DNA of 64,000 bases from Angiostrongylus vasorum. Taxonomy: Eukaryota > Nematoda > Chromadorea > Rhabditida > Metastrongylidae. The position numbers were made by a program, and so were the translations under genes. The stretch spans positions 5,489,487 through 5,553,486 of the forward strand of contig JADANN010000099.1 in the NCBI GenBank assembly GCA_018806985.1. Direction: 5' to 3'. A model generated the notes under the pieces. That model was not told the DNA's origin. It was given only the letters and a program-made list of their open reading frames with translations, and made no database searches. Positions 57,669 to 64,000 of this stretch are shown in pieces; positions within the stretch are counted from its first letter, which is position 1, and each line of letters opens with the position of its first letter.

Positions 57669-58288
57669 TCCAAGGAACCATATTCAAGCGTACATTTATG
57701 AAAATGCTTCTCAGGAAAACCATTGGTCCAAAAGTTCGCAGTCGAGTGACCGAAAAGAAAATGGAACTAGTGGATGTCACCTCCAACAGTGGATAAGCTG
57801 CATAATCATGACGAGCTATTCATGACAATATCAACATGAACGGTAGAACGCAATGAGCAAGGCGTAAATGACATCTCGTAAGAAGCAATAGAAATATGTA
57901 ATCGGAAAAGATCCCCATGGAGCATGTTAGCTCCATTTGGAAGCTTTGTAGCTCGACAGAAATGTCTCGAGGATTCGCTTTGGCTAATCTTAGTCACCCG
58001 ATAGTTGCAATAACACCTGCAACTGCATCTCACCATTTTAAAAACAAATAAGGGGCACTATATTTCACTATAGGTGCTATAGACGATGCTAACAGACTGT
58101 CTCTGACATTGGCAAAAGAGTCGACTGAAACTTCTTTCGTGAAAAAAATACCAAATAAACTGAACACATATCTCTGCAAATTATACCATTTCGTGTGACA
58201 GCCTTGCTCTTCGTCCTCCCACGTTAATGAGAACAGTTGGTGATGAGACAGAACCATTTCCCTTCAGCAAATGACACGTTTCATCCAT
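37747..58288 (-). CDS. Voltage-gated potassium channel subunit (Kv, 6TM, T1 domain), 11 exons
   Basis: Joined exons: 58288-58187, 56330-56171, 51116-50977, 50599-50410, 49620-49542, 49459-49402, 48110-47966, 47170-47009, 46589-46500, 40069-40016, 37904-37747. They give 1338 nt, 445 residues plus stop, with every intron GT-AG and every phase compatible. Order: T1 (about 19-121, [10 protein letters not shown]), with His91, Cys97, Cys118 and Cys119 in the HX5CX20CC zinc motif of Shab/Shaw/Shal-type rather than Shaker-type T1. S1 about 182-203, S2 about 216-236, S3 264-281. S4 has R302, R305, R308, R311, K314 and R317. S5 about 336-358; filter TVGYGD 382-387; S6 395-421. S6 has FPIS (412-415) where most Kv channels have PVP or PIP. 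The tail is only about 25 residues. It should form K+-selective voltage-gated tetramers in the plasma membrane of excitable cells. I think of the nematode kvs-type group but cannot fix the orthologue, so no symbol is given. Confidence 0.92.
38140..38300 (+). repeat. tRNA-derived SINE-like repeat
   Basis: Head ATCAATGGTGCAGTGGATCA, B box GGTTCGAAACTG, then TTTTGCAAATATCTCAGCAT. This links the tRNA-like head to the repeat family seen at 11.5, 25.6 and 31.3 kb. Confidence 0.55.
38520..38760 (-). pseudogene. RTE LINE 3'-terminal fragment
   Basis: The minus-strand frame reads [20 protein letters not shown], matching [20 protein letters not shown] of the RTE element at 44.23-44.30 kb (C-terminal region). 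Only this part survives. Confidence 0.65.
38808..39086 (-). mobile_element. SINE family 1 copy
   Basis: Well-preserved minus-strand copy: tail AGCTCTCGGCGTTGATCAGT at the left, CAGACAAGTCTGGTGCCAAT in the middle, tRNA-like head complement ACCACTGCGCCACACGCGCC at the right. It lies in the channel intron, in the same orientation as the channel gene. Confidence 0.8.
40016..40069 (-). CDS. Kv channel exon 10: selectivity filter
   Basis: A 54-nt exon, acceptor CTTTTTAG and donor GCAG/GTACAG. It encodes [17 protein letters not shown], with split codons on both sides (Cys376, Gly394). It carries the K+ channel signature TVGYGD and is isolated from its neighbours by 6.4-kb and 2.1-kb introns. Confidence 0.93.
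40070..41439 (-). other. Kv channel intron 9, right-hand unassigned part
   Basis: First part of the 6.4-kb intron 9 on the low-coordinate side, AT-rich. A hammerhead-like remnant may lie near 41.08-41.12 kb, where the minus strand reads GTGCGAAACGTCGGCGAAAT. No other feature was recognised. Confidence 0.4.
41440..41654 (+). pseudogene. PLE family 2 fragment, left half, split by an RTE insertion
   Basis: From about 41485 the sequence follows the endonuclease linker and start of GIY-YIG of copy C: CTCTACGCCGTCAATAAATC, CGCAACCGCCTATATGGTCG, TGTGCAGCTCAGAAAG. It stops in TATAATATGCTTG (41642-41654), exactly where the RTE element begins. The other half resumes at 44525. Confidence 0.75.
42060..42830 (+). 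pseudogene. RTE LINE apurinic-type endonuclease domain, frameshifted
   Basis: Joined by eye over frameshifts, the plus strand reads: [15 protein letters not shown] (catalytic Glu motif), [39 protein letters not shown] (GDFNA box), [20 protein letters not shown] and finally [11 protein letters not shown] (SDHR box). These are the motifs of the APE-type nuclease that nicks the target in LINEs. Stops and frame changes near 42180 and 42510 disable it. Confidence 0.8.
43462..44112 (+). pseudogene. RTE LINE reverse transcriptase with internal deletion
   Basis: A 216-codon frame. It contains [20 protein letters not shown] (RT block 1), [37 protein letters not shown] (first catalytic Asp block), then [20 protein letters not shown]. 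Directly afterwards comes [20 protein letters not shown], which belongs far downstream. The segment with RQGD and FADD, present as EEKGVRQGAT and FADDIV in the relic at 12.6-12.8 kb, is missing. The frame stayed open across the deletion, so the element is dead although the ORF looks intact. Confidence 0.8.
44525..45065 (+). pseudogene. PLE family 2 fragment, right half
   Basis: Continues the PLE interrupted at 41654: ATTGATCTCATGTAAGGTAT, GAACACTTGGATGGAAAAAC, then the 3' region. It ends with a decayed hammerhead-like module (44986-45018: GGCTTTGAAGGCAAAGTCGC, then GGGATGTCGGCC) and ATCGAAGCACAACGAGAACC, the terminal repeat. Confidence 0.7.
45066..45351. other. Intronic sequence without recognised feature
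   Basis: Short AT-rich stretch within Kv intron 9. Confidence 0.5.
45352..45626 (-). mobile_element. SINE family 1 copy
   Basis: Minus-strand copy, more diverged: tail block GTGCTCTTGGCATTGATGAG, middle CCTACCGATGTATCGAATCA, head complement ACCACTGCGCTATACGCGC. It lies 80 bp from the next copy. Confidence 0.75.
45706..45980 (-). mobile_element. SINE family 1 copy
   Basis: Well-preserved minus-strand copy: AGCTCTCGGCGTTGATCAAT, ATCGAGCCAGTGCTGTTATC, and head complement CCACTGCGCCACACGCGCCC. Confidence 0.8.
46500..46589 (-). CDS. Kv channel exon 9: S5 end and pore helix
   Basis: 90 nt, acceptor CAATATTGCAG, donor TGGT/GTAAGTTTC. Encodes [20 protein letters not shown] then YSIPAACWW; split Gly346 and Cys376. 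The ERDEPNSKF turret and SIP..CWW pore helix are standard for Kv channels. Confidence 0.93.
47009..47170 (-). CDS. Kv channel exon 8: S4 voltage sensor and S4-S5 linker
   Basis: 162 nt, phase-1 acceptor CCACCGCCAG, donor ACAG/GTGAGA. Encodes [20 protein letters not shown] then [20 protein letters not shown] and the start of S5. Six basic residues at three-residue spacing form the voltage sensor. Confidence 0.92.
47966..48110 (-). CDS. Kv channel exon 7: S2-S3 loop and S3
   Basis: 145 nt, acceptor AATTGCCAG, donor CGAG/GTATGTG. Encodes [20 protein letters not shown], then [18 protein letters not shown] (S3 with its conserved Asp). Confidence 0.92.
48560..49200 (+). pseudogene. RTE LINE C-terminal fragment, interrupted by a SINE
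   Basis: Left part: GATCGATAGCGAAACGTAGA, GGGCCAGTTA, AGAGTGGAG. Right part: GATGTGTTCG, GTGGACCTCA on the complement. These match 44.19-44.48 kb of the RTE element in order, with the SINE in between. Confidence 0.7.
48706..48962 (-). mobile_element. SINE family 1 copy inserted in an RTE fragment
   Basis: Minus-strand copy truncated at its tRNA head. It is flanked by an 8-bp direct repeat TTCTTTTA (48698-48705 and 48963-48970), a target-site duplication. Internal blocks AGCTCTCGGCGTTGATCAAT and ATCGAGCCAGTGCTGCTATC are near consensus, suggesting a recent insertion. Confidence 0.8.
49402..49459 (-). CDS. Kv channel exon 6: S2
   Basis: 58-nt exon, acceptor TTCTTTCAG, donor AAGAAG/GTAGTTAG, phase 2 in and phase 0 out. 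Encodes [19 protein letters not shown], including the conserved acidic residue of S2 that faces the S4 charges. The exon is recognised by phase fit and motif, not by length. Confidence 0.88.
49542..49620 (-). CDS. Kv channel exon 5: end of S1 and S1-S2 linker
   Basis: 79 nt, acceptor TCCTTCAG, donor ATGTG/GTATGT. Encodes [20 protein letters not shown] then QWLEM; split Gly198 and Cys224. SSMPELQ after S1 is a common Kv pattern. Confidence 0.9.
49924..50215 (+). mobile_element. SINE family 1 copy
   Basis: Plus-strand copy in Kv intron 4, antisense to the gene. Head GTGGTGCATGTGGGGCAGTC, B-box region AGATCAATTCCCCACGCCCC, tail GATTGATCAACGCCAAGAGC. Confidence 0.75.
50410..50599 (-). CDS. Kv channel exon 4: T1-S1 linker and S1
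   Basis: 190 nt, phase-0 acceptor ACTCGCAG, donor CTAG/GTAGGC. Encodes the basic linker [20 protein letters not shown], then [20 protein letters not shown] and the rest of S1. The 5' boundary is the least certain of the coding exons, because another AG lies about 30 nt inside, but only this one fits phase 0. Confidence 0.85.
50977..51116 (-). CDS. Kv channel exon 3: second half of T1 with zinc site
   Basis: 140 nt, acceptor CTTTTAG, donor GAAG/GTTCGT. Encodes [20 protein letters not shown] then [11 protein letters not shown]. His, Cys, Cys-Cys at HX5CX20CC mark a non-Shaker T1. Confidence 0.93.
51117..52780 (-). other. Kv channel intron 2, part 1
   Basis: Mostly unassigned. At 51.17-51.20 kb TAGAGGGTGACTCAAAAAGT resembles a mariner-type terminal repeat, but I did not find a matching inverted end. 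At 52.05-52.34 kb a hammerhead-like PLE end (CTCCGAAGAAGAGTCGAAAC, then GTTAACC) is followed by AAGTTGTTCATCAACATCGT, resembling the third-family tail. Confidence 0.4.
52785..53125 (-). mobile_element. PLE family 1, isolated 3' end
   Basis: Minus-strand terminal fragment only: 3' region, hammerhead-like module (52933-52968), terminal repeat and the ORF start region (on the minus strand AATGCCGTGGTTAATAGAAA). It matches the 3' end of copy A at 0.98-1.27 kb. Confidence 0.75.
52933..52968 (-). ncRNA. Hammerhead-ribozyme-like module with helix I covariation
   Basis: Minus strand: AGCT, core CTGAAGA, hairpin GGCG/TTAC/TGCC, GAAA, CGTC, AGCT. Helix I is AGCT/AGCT here and GGCT/AGCC in family 2. 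Both sides of the first pair have changed and pairing is kept. Confidence 0.68.
53340..53480 (-). repeat. Diverged PLE 3' end
   Basis: On the minus strand GAAGCTCTGGAAAAGGCGAA then ATCAATTGAAACGTTGGTTG keeps the order CTG..., hairpin, GAAACGT. The cleavage triplet GTC is now GTT, which is still a permitted hammerhead site, but the core is damaged. Confidence 0.4.
53784..54800 (+). pseudogene. PLE F, decayed plus-strand copy
   Basis: RT start [20 protein letters not shown] and ASNDSAM match NTQMFLERL...MEFFDVTALYTNVSNDSA of copy B. A short linker piece follows ([20 protein letters not shown], matching NILVHFISSHPSHTKKALVR), then a GIY-YIG relic ([30 protein letters not shown]). Large deletions remove the RT palm. 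It lies in Kv intron 2, antisense. Confidence 0.65.
54801..55259. other. Intronic sequence without recognised feature
   Basis: AT-rich part of Kv intron 2. Confidence 0.4.
55260..55620 (+). mobile_element. SINE family 2, copy 3
   Basis: Collinear with copy 1 from GGTTGGGAAATTGGTACTAC on: CACTTGTCCGGAACGAGAT, CACGGCTATCTCAGCGTTCA, GGATGTGAGGAAACGAATCC, then the A-rich tail. The head is diverged. Confidence 0.6.
55600..55800. repeat. A-rich simple repeat, (AAATAA)-type
   Basis: A 200-bp run of AATAAATAAAT/AAACAAAT units that forms the expanded tail of the SINE to its left. Its antisense frames encode only Leu/Ile/Tyr-rich artefacts. Confidence 0.9.
55805..55935 (-). repeat. SINE-like repeat (TTTGCAAATATC family)
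   Basis: GATATGAGCAAAACTCGGAA and CTTGCTTTGCCTTTCTCTCA match the segments around 11.45 and 25.6-25.9 kb. Confidence 0.45.
56171..56330 (-). CDS. Kv channel exon 2: T1 domain core
   Basis: 160 nt, phase-0 acceptor ATATTGAAG, donor TCTG/GTACGT. Encodes [20 protein letters not shown], then [20 protein letters not shown]. The [14 protein letters not shown] pattern is the T1 signature. The acceptor is weak for a nematode (no T-rich run next to AAG) but phase and homology both require it. Confidence 0.9.
56765..57150 (+). mobile_element. Short RTE-derived repeat, copy 2
   Basis: Collinear with 8225-8670. Ends GGCGGACCATTCAAGTATCC, the RTE-type 3' end. It lies in Kv intron 1. Confidence 0.5.
57151..58186 (-). 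other. Kv channel intron 1, upstream part
   Basis: AT-rich, with the long TA microsatellite at 57581-57666. No other feature supported. Confidence 0.5.
57581..57666. repeat. (TA)n microsatellite
   Basis: 86 bp of uninterrupted AT units after a C-rich run (GCCCCCCCCCCACCCCCTCT). Its open frames (poly Ile-Tyr) are artefacts. Confidence 0.95.
58187..58288 (-). CDS. Kv channel exon 1: start and beginning of T1
   Basis: 102 nt, phase-0 donor GAAATG/GTATAA. Encodes [20 protein letters not shown] then [18 protein letters not shown] is the first T1 motif. The start was chosen because the ATG opens the frame and is preceded directly by an acceptor-like GGACTTTTTAG. Confidence 0.88.
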
Positions 58289-58300
58289 CTAAAAAGTCCC
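58289..58300 (-). promoter_or_regulatory. Acceptor at the Kv start codon (possible trans-splice site)
   Basis: On the minus strand GGGACTTTTTAG abuts ATG. In nematodes a TTTTAG/TTTCAG directly before the start codon is the usual site for spliced-leader addition. An ordinary upstream exon with a 5' UTR, or one extending the protein, is the alternative. Confidence 0.5.
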
Positions 58301-60873
58301 GTTTCTTTCGAAAGAAGCATTGCTAAACATTACAGAAACTTACCCTGCTTCGAAAACAAACACGAGTTTCACAAAATATAAGTATTGCGAAAAAATTTAA
58401 TGGACCACTAAAATATCTAGCCTACGACATCAAAGAACGAACCATGAAATGACCACTGCAAGAAATCAATCAAATACTCCTTTTCACAGTTTTGAGTCTT
58501 CAGAGGAAGCCCGTTATGCTGTGTCACTTTCAGAATGAAAAACTGAGACTCATAAGAATAGGGTAGACAAGAAAAAGATCAGCCGCTAGTGGTGATTTTT
58601 GAAGAATTCGAGCAAGTTCGTTCCTTTTCTGAGCCAGTCACAAATTTTTATGTCTTAAGCGCATTGAGCGAGTAAAATAATTCCTTTTTCAGGGTAGGGC
58701 AATTGCTGAACTGAGATTCGCGAAGAATGTTAGCGACGTTGACGATGGATGAATTGGATTTACGAGTGAAATTTCTTCACATAGTAGACATTCGCCTGAA
58801 CGCAGTGTGCATAATGAAAACGCTGAGCTGCACTTCTGACGTCAATCAGCCTTTGCTCGCCTTGTCACAATAATACATTCAAGCAGTAAGTGGCCAATAA
58901 AACCAGTCATTCGACTGGTGAGGTCTTCCAACACGCTGATTCAGCTCGAAAATGTCTTGCCGAAATCTCATTGACTCATCGCACAATGCTCAATTGCAGA
59001 AAAACGATATTCTCCTTGACCACTGTCATGGTAATATTATGGTCGTTGTACTTCTAAGCAGATCTTGACGGCGGCTAGGCATCGTTTCCAAAAATAGCTA
59101 ACGTTATTTCATTGCGAGTGCATCGCCCTTAGAGTACACTTTTACTTCTTCCGGAATATCGACTTAGATTCGATATCCTGAGTAAGTAAGAAAACATCGC
59201 ACAAAGTTCTCAAGAATACGGCAACTGTTGAGCTTTCATTTGTCGTTTTATCTAAGAACGGCACATTCCATCAAATACAACAAGGATCTTGTTCTATTAC
59301 ACACTTAGACAGAATAGTACATAGATCTGTTGGTCAGAAAAAAACGTCGTGCTTGTGTATACGTGTAGAAAAAACATACTGACGAAAAGCGTAAAATCTT
59401 GACATATCGCGAGGTGCAAAAACAGCCGAAAGACGAATGAGGAGCATAAAGGGTCGAAAAGCCCATGCCAATAAAAAGCTCGAGTGCGGCGTCATCTGGC
59501 TAAATGAGAGCTACACTAAATGCATATCGACGATAGTAAGAGGTGGAAAACATGGCACAGTAAGAAGTGTCGAGTCCAGTCTACGAGTGATTTGGATTGG
59601 CCATGACGGGACCGAGTCATTCGAGGGTAAAGCTAAGGCGCCAGCCGGCTCAAATGGCTCCGAGTCTCAGTGCACACTTTAGTGCTAGGTTGGCACAGTA
59701 TGATTAGAGTACATAGTTCATTCTCTAAGGAAGTTTTTATTCCCTAAATAGCAACTGTGCCTGAGTAGACATTCGGTCCATTTCATTTTTTCAAAGTTTG
59801 TTTTCCATCCTAAACTTGAAGACGAATGGCTGCAACACCTCCATTTTCCATAAAATGGCTGGTATTTAATTAGTAACATATTTCTATGAATGCACCACCG
59901 TTTTTTGTCCCGATGACGGATTGAAATGGAATTGAAATCAAAAGGAGAAAGCATTGCTACGGCAGAAAGTGCAAACATTTGTTGAATCCAATGAATAAAG
60001 TAGGTGGAGAGTGCGATGGAGACATGAAAGGAGAAACGAGATTTATTATAAATGAAAACATTGCCCCTTTAATTTTGTTCGGTCGCAATACTTTTTTCTT
60101 CTAAGACTTTTCCCTTTCTTTCCCTTCAATATTACTCTTATTTAAGCAATACGATGGTGAAAATTATAGTGAATTTCTCACCGACCAAAAATTATAGTTG
60201 TATACCTGAAGCTCGTTAATCCATTCACTCAGATTTGGATTAAAGAGCTCTAGTACAACTGCTGAGTAGCCGACTGGGGCCGATCAATGGCGGATTCTTT
60301 CGGATTATTCCTATTCATTGCCACGTTTTATTGTCTCTACTGTCGTAAAGAGGTGGTGTGCCGCAAATAGTCGGCGCTATGACCAGATTTGGTGAGAAAT
60401 GAAGCCAACCCACAACAACCTACACCTTAAATACAATCTTAAATACAACAAACAACCTTAAATAGTACCATCTAACTCCAGGGAAGTGATTTTGCTTTCG
60501 CTCAAAACTCCCCTTCTTTCGAGTTGAGCTAAGATTGAAGTGCTTTCTGGTAGTCCAGTTGGCTGGCGTTCTGAATTTTTTTGGATTTTTTTTGTTGCTG
60601 GTTACATTCCATTAGGCCTCAAGCAAGTCTTCAACTACTAAAAAAAACTTGACAGAAATAACTGCTGAATCCATCATAAATAAAAGTTAGTTTTTCAAAG
60701 AACGGTTCTGAAGAAAGACAGATTAGCTCATTGTATTGACGCGACTATCCACCTGTGGGTGTTAGCTAGTCGTGGAAGCACCACAACTGATTTTTACGCC
60801 GGATTATCAGCGCAACAACGCACTATTAGTTGTTTGTAAATCCGTGATACGGCAAATATAGACAGCTTGCAAG
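58301..60873. other. Region upstream of the Kv gene
   Basis: 2.6 kb without a recognised gene or repeat. It should hold the promoter if the start call is right, but I see no core element I would stand behind. Frames at 59437-59682 (plus) and 59718-59978 (minus) have no motif. Confidence 0.4.
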
Positions 60874-61031
60874 GTTGTTTACTACCTCAAAAGACCGACT
60901 TTCTATAAACCTCGGCATAGATAGTTGATATATTTATTTATGTGATCTTATAAACTGATCTTCTTTAGCTGATCCGAGGTTGGTATAGGTCTTCGTTGTT
61001 GTTGTCGTTGTTGTTGGTGTTGTTGGTAGAT

Positions 61032-61067
61032 GGCTGACGTTTCGGCGATTTCGCCTTCCTCAGAGCC
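61032..61067 (-). ncRNA. Hammerhead-ribozyme-like module, PLE D 3' end
   Basis: Identical in all core and stem positions to the copy at 11291-11326: GGCT, CTGAGGA, GGCG/AAAT/CGCC, GAAA, CGTC, AGCC. Confidence 0.7.
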
Positions 61068-61451
61068 TGGACGCATTTTATATTAGAATACTTTAATTAT
61101 TCGGTGGAAAAAGCTGAAGCATTAATGAAGATCAAAGTTTTAAATAGATGGTGGGTTAGGATGCTATGGTCAAACTGAAAGGCTACTCACCTTGATGTTA
61201 CGAGTGGGACTGGCCCACGCGTTGTTCACGTGGGGTCGCGGGCACAGCACACCCCGGGGTCAAAATATCATTTTGAAATAGGGCGCCAGGTCGCGTGTGA
61301 TAATGAGGCAGTCGTCTTTCCGGCTCATCTTTGGATTTTTGAAATTTATCCAAAATGCCTCAAGAGTTTTTGCGCGTTGATGTTTTCGATTCCTGCGTTA
61401 GGATCCCGTATAGCTCACTTCAAAAATCATCGGCCATTGTGCTTTTGTGCC

Positions 61452-61720
61452 CTATGCGTCCCTAGAGGGAGTGTTTTGACGAATTTTAGCTTTCCCATCT
61501 AGATGTTCTTTTATGCGGACACAAAGTGGGCTACCCGTTTTCCCAATATATTCCTCACCGCATGCGTTACATGAGATCAAGTATATTATACCTGAACTCA
61601 TGCAATCCCCGTCTCTCCCGTTAGGGGACAGATCATACAGTTTTTCTGAGCTGCACAAACGATCGTAGAGACGGTTGCGAACTAACGAACTAACTGACGG
61701 CGTAGGGTATTGAGTGGGAA
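61452..61720 (-). pseudogene. PLE D GIY-YIG endonuclease, lightly broken
   Basis: The frame 61658-61452 reads MCSSEKLYDLSPNGRDGDCM, GIIYLISCNACGEEYIGKTG, RIKEHLDGKAKIRQNTPS, then leaves the frame. It parallels copy C closely. One or two small indels separate it from the upstream linker and the RT. Confidence 0.8.
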
Positions 61721-62042
61721 TGTCAATAATCGTTATATAATTTTCAAGACCACTTTTTCTTAAGCATCTCTTAATGGCGTAACTTATTTCATTTGATATG
61801 AAGGGTAGCTTAAAAGGGATCTTACTTACGTCCGAAACATTATTTTGAGGGAACTACCCTACGTTTTTTGTCCAATCCCGAATGGCTTCTACGTCGTAGC
61901 CATTGGAAATGGCAATTTTTCGTGCCAGGTTTTGCGATTCCTTCCTATTCCTCTTCTCCTGTGCACACATTTTTGGCCGTACGGTACATGTTTTTGATAA
62001 GTGCTTTTTTCATGTGTGAAGGATGAGAGGAGAGGTAGTGAA

Positions 62043-62669
62043 CTAGTATGTTCTTACTACTTGGCTTACGATACCATTTTTGTTATATAGCCACTTTCTG
62101 AGAGCTTTACTTTGGATGTTTAAGAATGGAAGCCAGTTTTCGGTTGGTTTTTCTCGTGTAAATTTTATATACTCTGACTGTCGGTTTAACAATTCAAAGC
62201 ACTCATCCATCTGTTCTTGTGTGGAACAGACGATGAAGCAGTCGTCTATGTATCGACAGTAGAGTAATGGTCGGTGGTCGAGAACTGGAGCTTCCACCTT
62301 AGACATGAAAGCGATGACAAGGCTTGGTGCTAAACGCTGTCCCATGGCCAACCCTCTAATTTGTGCAAAATATTTTCCAGACCACCTGAAGATTGAACAA
62401 CTAAGACACTGTTTTAAGAGAGTCATTAGTTGCGCAATCGACAAGCCGTACATTTTTATTTTCTTTTCGTGCTCTACCAGCAACTCGAGAATGGCTTGCA
62501 TTGCGGAGTCATCCGACACGTTGCTATAAAGTGAAGTAACATCGAATGACTCCATTACATGCGTGCAGTTTGGTTGCGCGCACCGTAGGTGGTCTAGAAA
62601 TATTTTGGTGTTAGGTAGATGGGTTGGAATGAGTTTTAGCAAGTGGGTCAGGATAAGGTAACACACCAT
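62043..62669 (-). CDS. PLE D reverse transcriptase fragment, intact catalytic box
   Basis: A 208-codon open frame. It holds THVMESFDVTSLYSNVSDDS, LSCSIFRWSGKYFAQIRGLA, GQRLAPSLVIAFMSKVEAPV and CRYIDDCFIVCSTQEQMDEC, then NWLPFLNIQ. The YIDD box is complete. The N-terminus (finger region and the whole N-terminal domain) is lost at the junction with the inverted 3' fragment, and the frame breaks after LNIQ, so it cannot work as it stands. Penelope-type RT copies RNA primed from the nicked target. Confidence 0.85.
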   Translation of the reverse strand: MVCYLILTHLLKLIPTHLPNTKIFLDHLRCAQPNCTHVMESFDVTSLYSNVSDDSAMQAILELLVEHEKKIKMYGLSIAQLMTLLKQCLSCSIFRWSGKYFAQIRGLAMGQRLAPSLVIAFMSKVEAPVLDHRPLLYCRYIDDCFIVCSTQEQMDECFELLNRQSEYIKFTREKPTENWLPFLNIQSKALRKWLYNKNGIVSQVVRTY

Positions 62670-62750
62670 CTATTTAAAACTTTGATCTTCATTAGTACTT
62701 TAGCCTTTTCCACCGAATAATTGAACTATTCTAATATAAAAATACGTCCA

Positions 62751-62786
62751 GGCTCTGAGGTAGGCGAAATCGTCGAAACGTCAGCC
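62751..62786 (+). ncRNA. Hammerhead-like module, inverted arm of composite D
   Basis: GGCT, CTGAGGT (last core A is T), GGCG/AAAT/CGTC with one G-U pair, GAAA, CGTC, AGCC. The core change should impair cleavage. Confidence 0.6.
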
Positions 62787-62837
62787 ATCGACCAACAACA
62801 CCAACAACAACGACAACGACAACGAAGTTGTTTACTA

Positions 62838-63492
62838 GCGTTCATTAACAAATAAAATCAGATGAAAACAACTCTCATATTGCATGGATCACAGTGAGGG
62901 GGCGATTGGGTGCTCTGGAAGATAAATGGCTGTAAATAAGGCCGTACAACACTGAGCAGCTTACTAGCCCTCTTCAACAAGATTATTCTTTATACAGTTG
63001 TTACATAAAAAATAGATGTTTTAATTTGGAGCTTTGTAGAAGGCTGTAAAATGGTTATGTTCGGCATAGATCTCTATTACGCCATCGAAACGAGCCAGTG
63101 GCAAATACAAGTTAGTCGAAAAGTAGGGGCGTCCTGAGACAATCTATATTTTTGTTTTTAATCACTCTATGAGCAGGCTTTCAGAGAGCTGAAATATCGT
63201 GTTTTGGTTCTCCTTACTTCAAAGAAAATGTCATCTCTTGACAACTTTTTTCTTGCTAGAGTTCGTTTTAGCACGCAAAAAACCTCGAAATGGGGAGTGG
63301 TTCCCTTTTGTAGGCCAAAAATGCTCAAAGGTGTACGTGATAAGAATAAGAAATATTCTATAATGCTTGCAAGGTAAGTGGAATGCGCGCATGAGAGGTT
63401 CATAATTCCAGGCCATCGGCAGACGTAACGACCAGAAGTAGCTACATATCTACCAAACAGTACATAGACACAAGCGGTAGTTCATGGGTATA
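62838..63492. other. Non-genic interval
   Basis: AT-rich stretch between composite D and the GAT repeat. Nothing recognised. Confidence 0.4.

Positions 63493-64000
<508 letters not shown>

Larger units (their letters stand above)
60885..62826 (-). mobile_element. Penelope-like composite D, family 2
   Basis: The minus strand carries a 5'-truncated PLE (RT from about 62670, linker, GIY-YIG, 3' end, terminal repeat to about 60889). At about 62.67 kb it joins a plus-oriented fragment of its own 3' end, with the hammerhead-like module at 62751-62786 and the terminal repeat. The whole is flanked by a perfect 11-bp direct repeat GTTGTTTACTA (60874-60884 and 62827-62837). It is the best-preserved PLE in the window. 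Confidence 0.9.

Noticed and set aside
57559..57825. ORFs of alternating Tyr-Ile on both strands
   Set aside because: Translation of the TA microsatellite.

Overview
This 64-kb window is AT-rich, spliced, repeat-laden eukaryotic DNA. I read it as nematode, most likely a strongylid or hookworm-type worm. The reasons are small exons with TTTTAG/TTTCAG-type acceptors, a possible trans-splice acceptor abutting a start codon, and dense families of Penelope-like elements (PLEs), RTE-type LINEs and tRNA-derived SINEs. There are no operons, ribosome-binding sites, CRISPR arrays or rRNA genes. The phylum call is an inference from these features, not from a database match.

The only host gene I can reconstruct is a voltage-gated potassium channel on the minus strand, 58288 down to 37747. 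Eleven exons join with fully compatible intron phases into a 445-residue protein. It has a T1 tetramerisation domain with the HX5CX20CC zinc motif, six membrane segments, an S4 with six basic residues at every third position, the TVGYGD selectivity filter, and an unusual P-I-S sequence in S6. Its introns hold much of the repeat load.

The rest is mostly retroelement DNA. 0.98-5.88 kb: a PLE pair, a truncated minus copy joined head-on to a longer plus copy. 9.63-11.41 kb: a second PLE composite, followed by a decayed RTE LINE (11.67-13.48 kb). 14-19 kb: SINEs and unexplained DNA. 19.3-21.95 kb: an old PLE. 22-27 kb: SINEs. 26-36 kb: sparse DNA with a CpG-rich block, a few unassigned open frames and isolated ribozyme-like ends. 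37.7-58.3 kb: the channel gene, with an RTE LINE inserted into a PLE inside intron 9, a SINE inserted into an RTE fragment in intron 6, and PLE relics in intron 2. 60.88-62.83 kb: a third PLE composite bounded by an 11-bp target-site duplication. The right edge runs into a GAT repeat of more than 500 bp.

The most interesting signal is a conserved 36-nt module at the PLE ends. It matches the hammerhead ribozyme layout (CTGANGA core, hairpin II, GAAA, then GTC) and shows compensatory change in helix I between copies. It sits in the terminal repeat between a conserved splice-donor-like GGTGAGT and the PLE start codon. Relatives of it also occur at several places with no recognisable PLE body.
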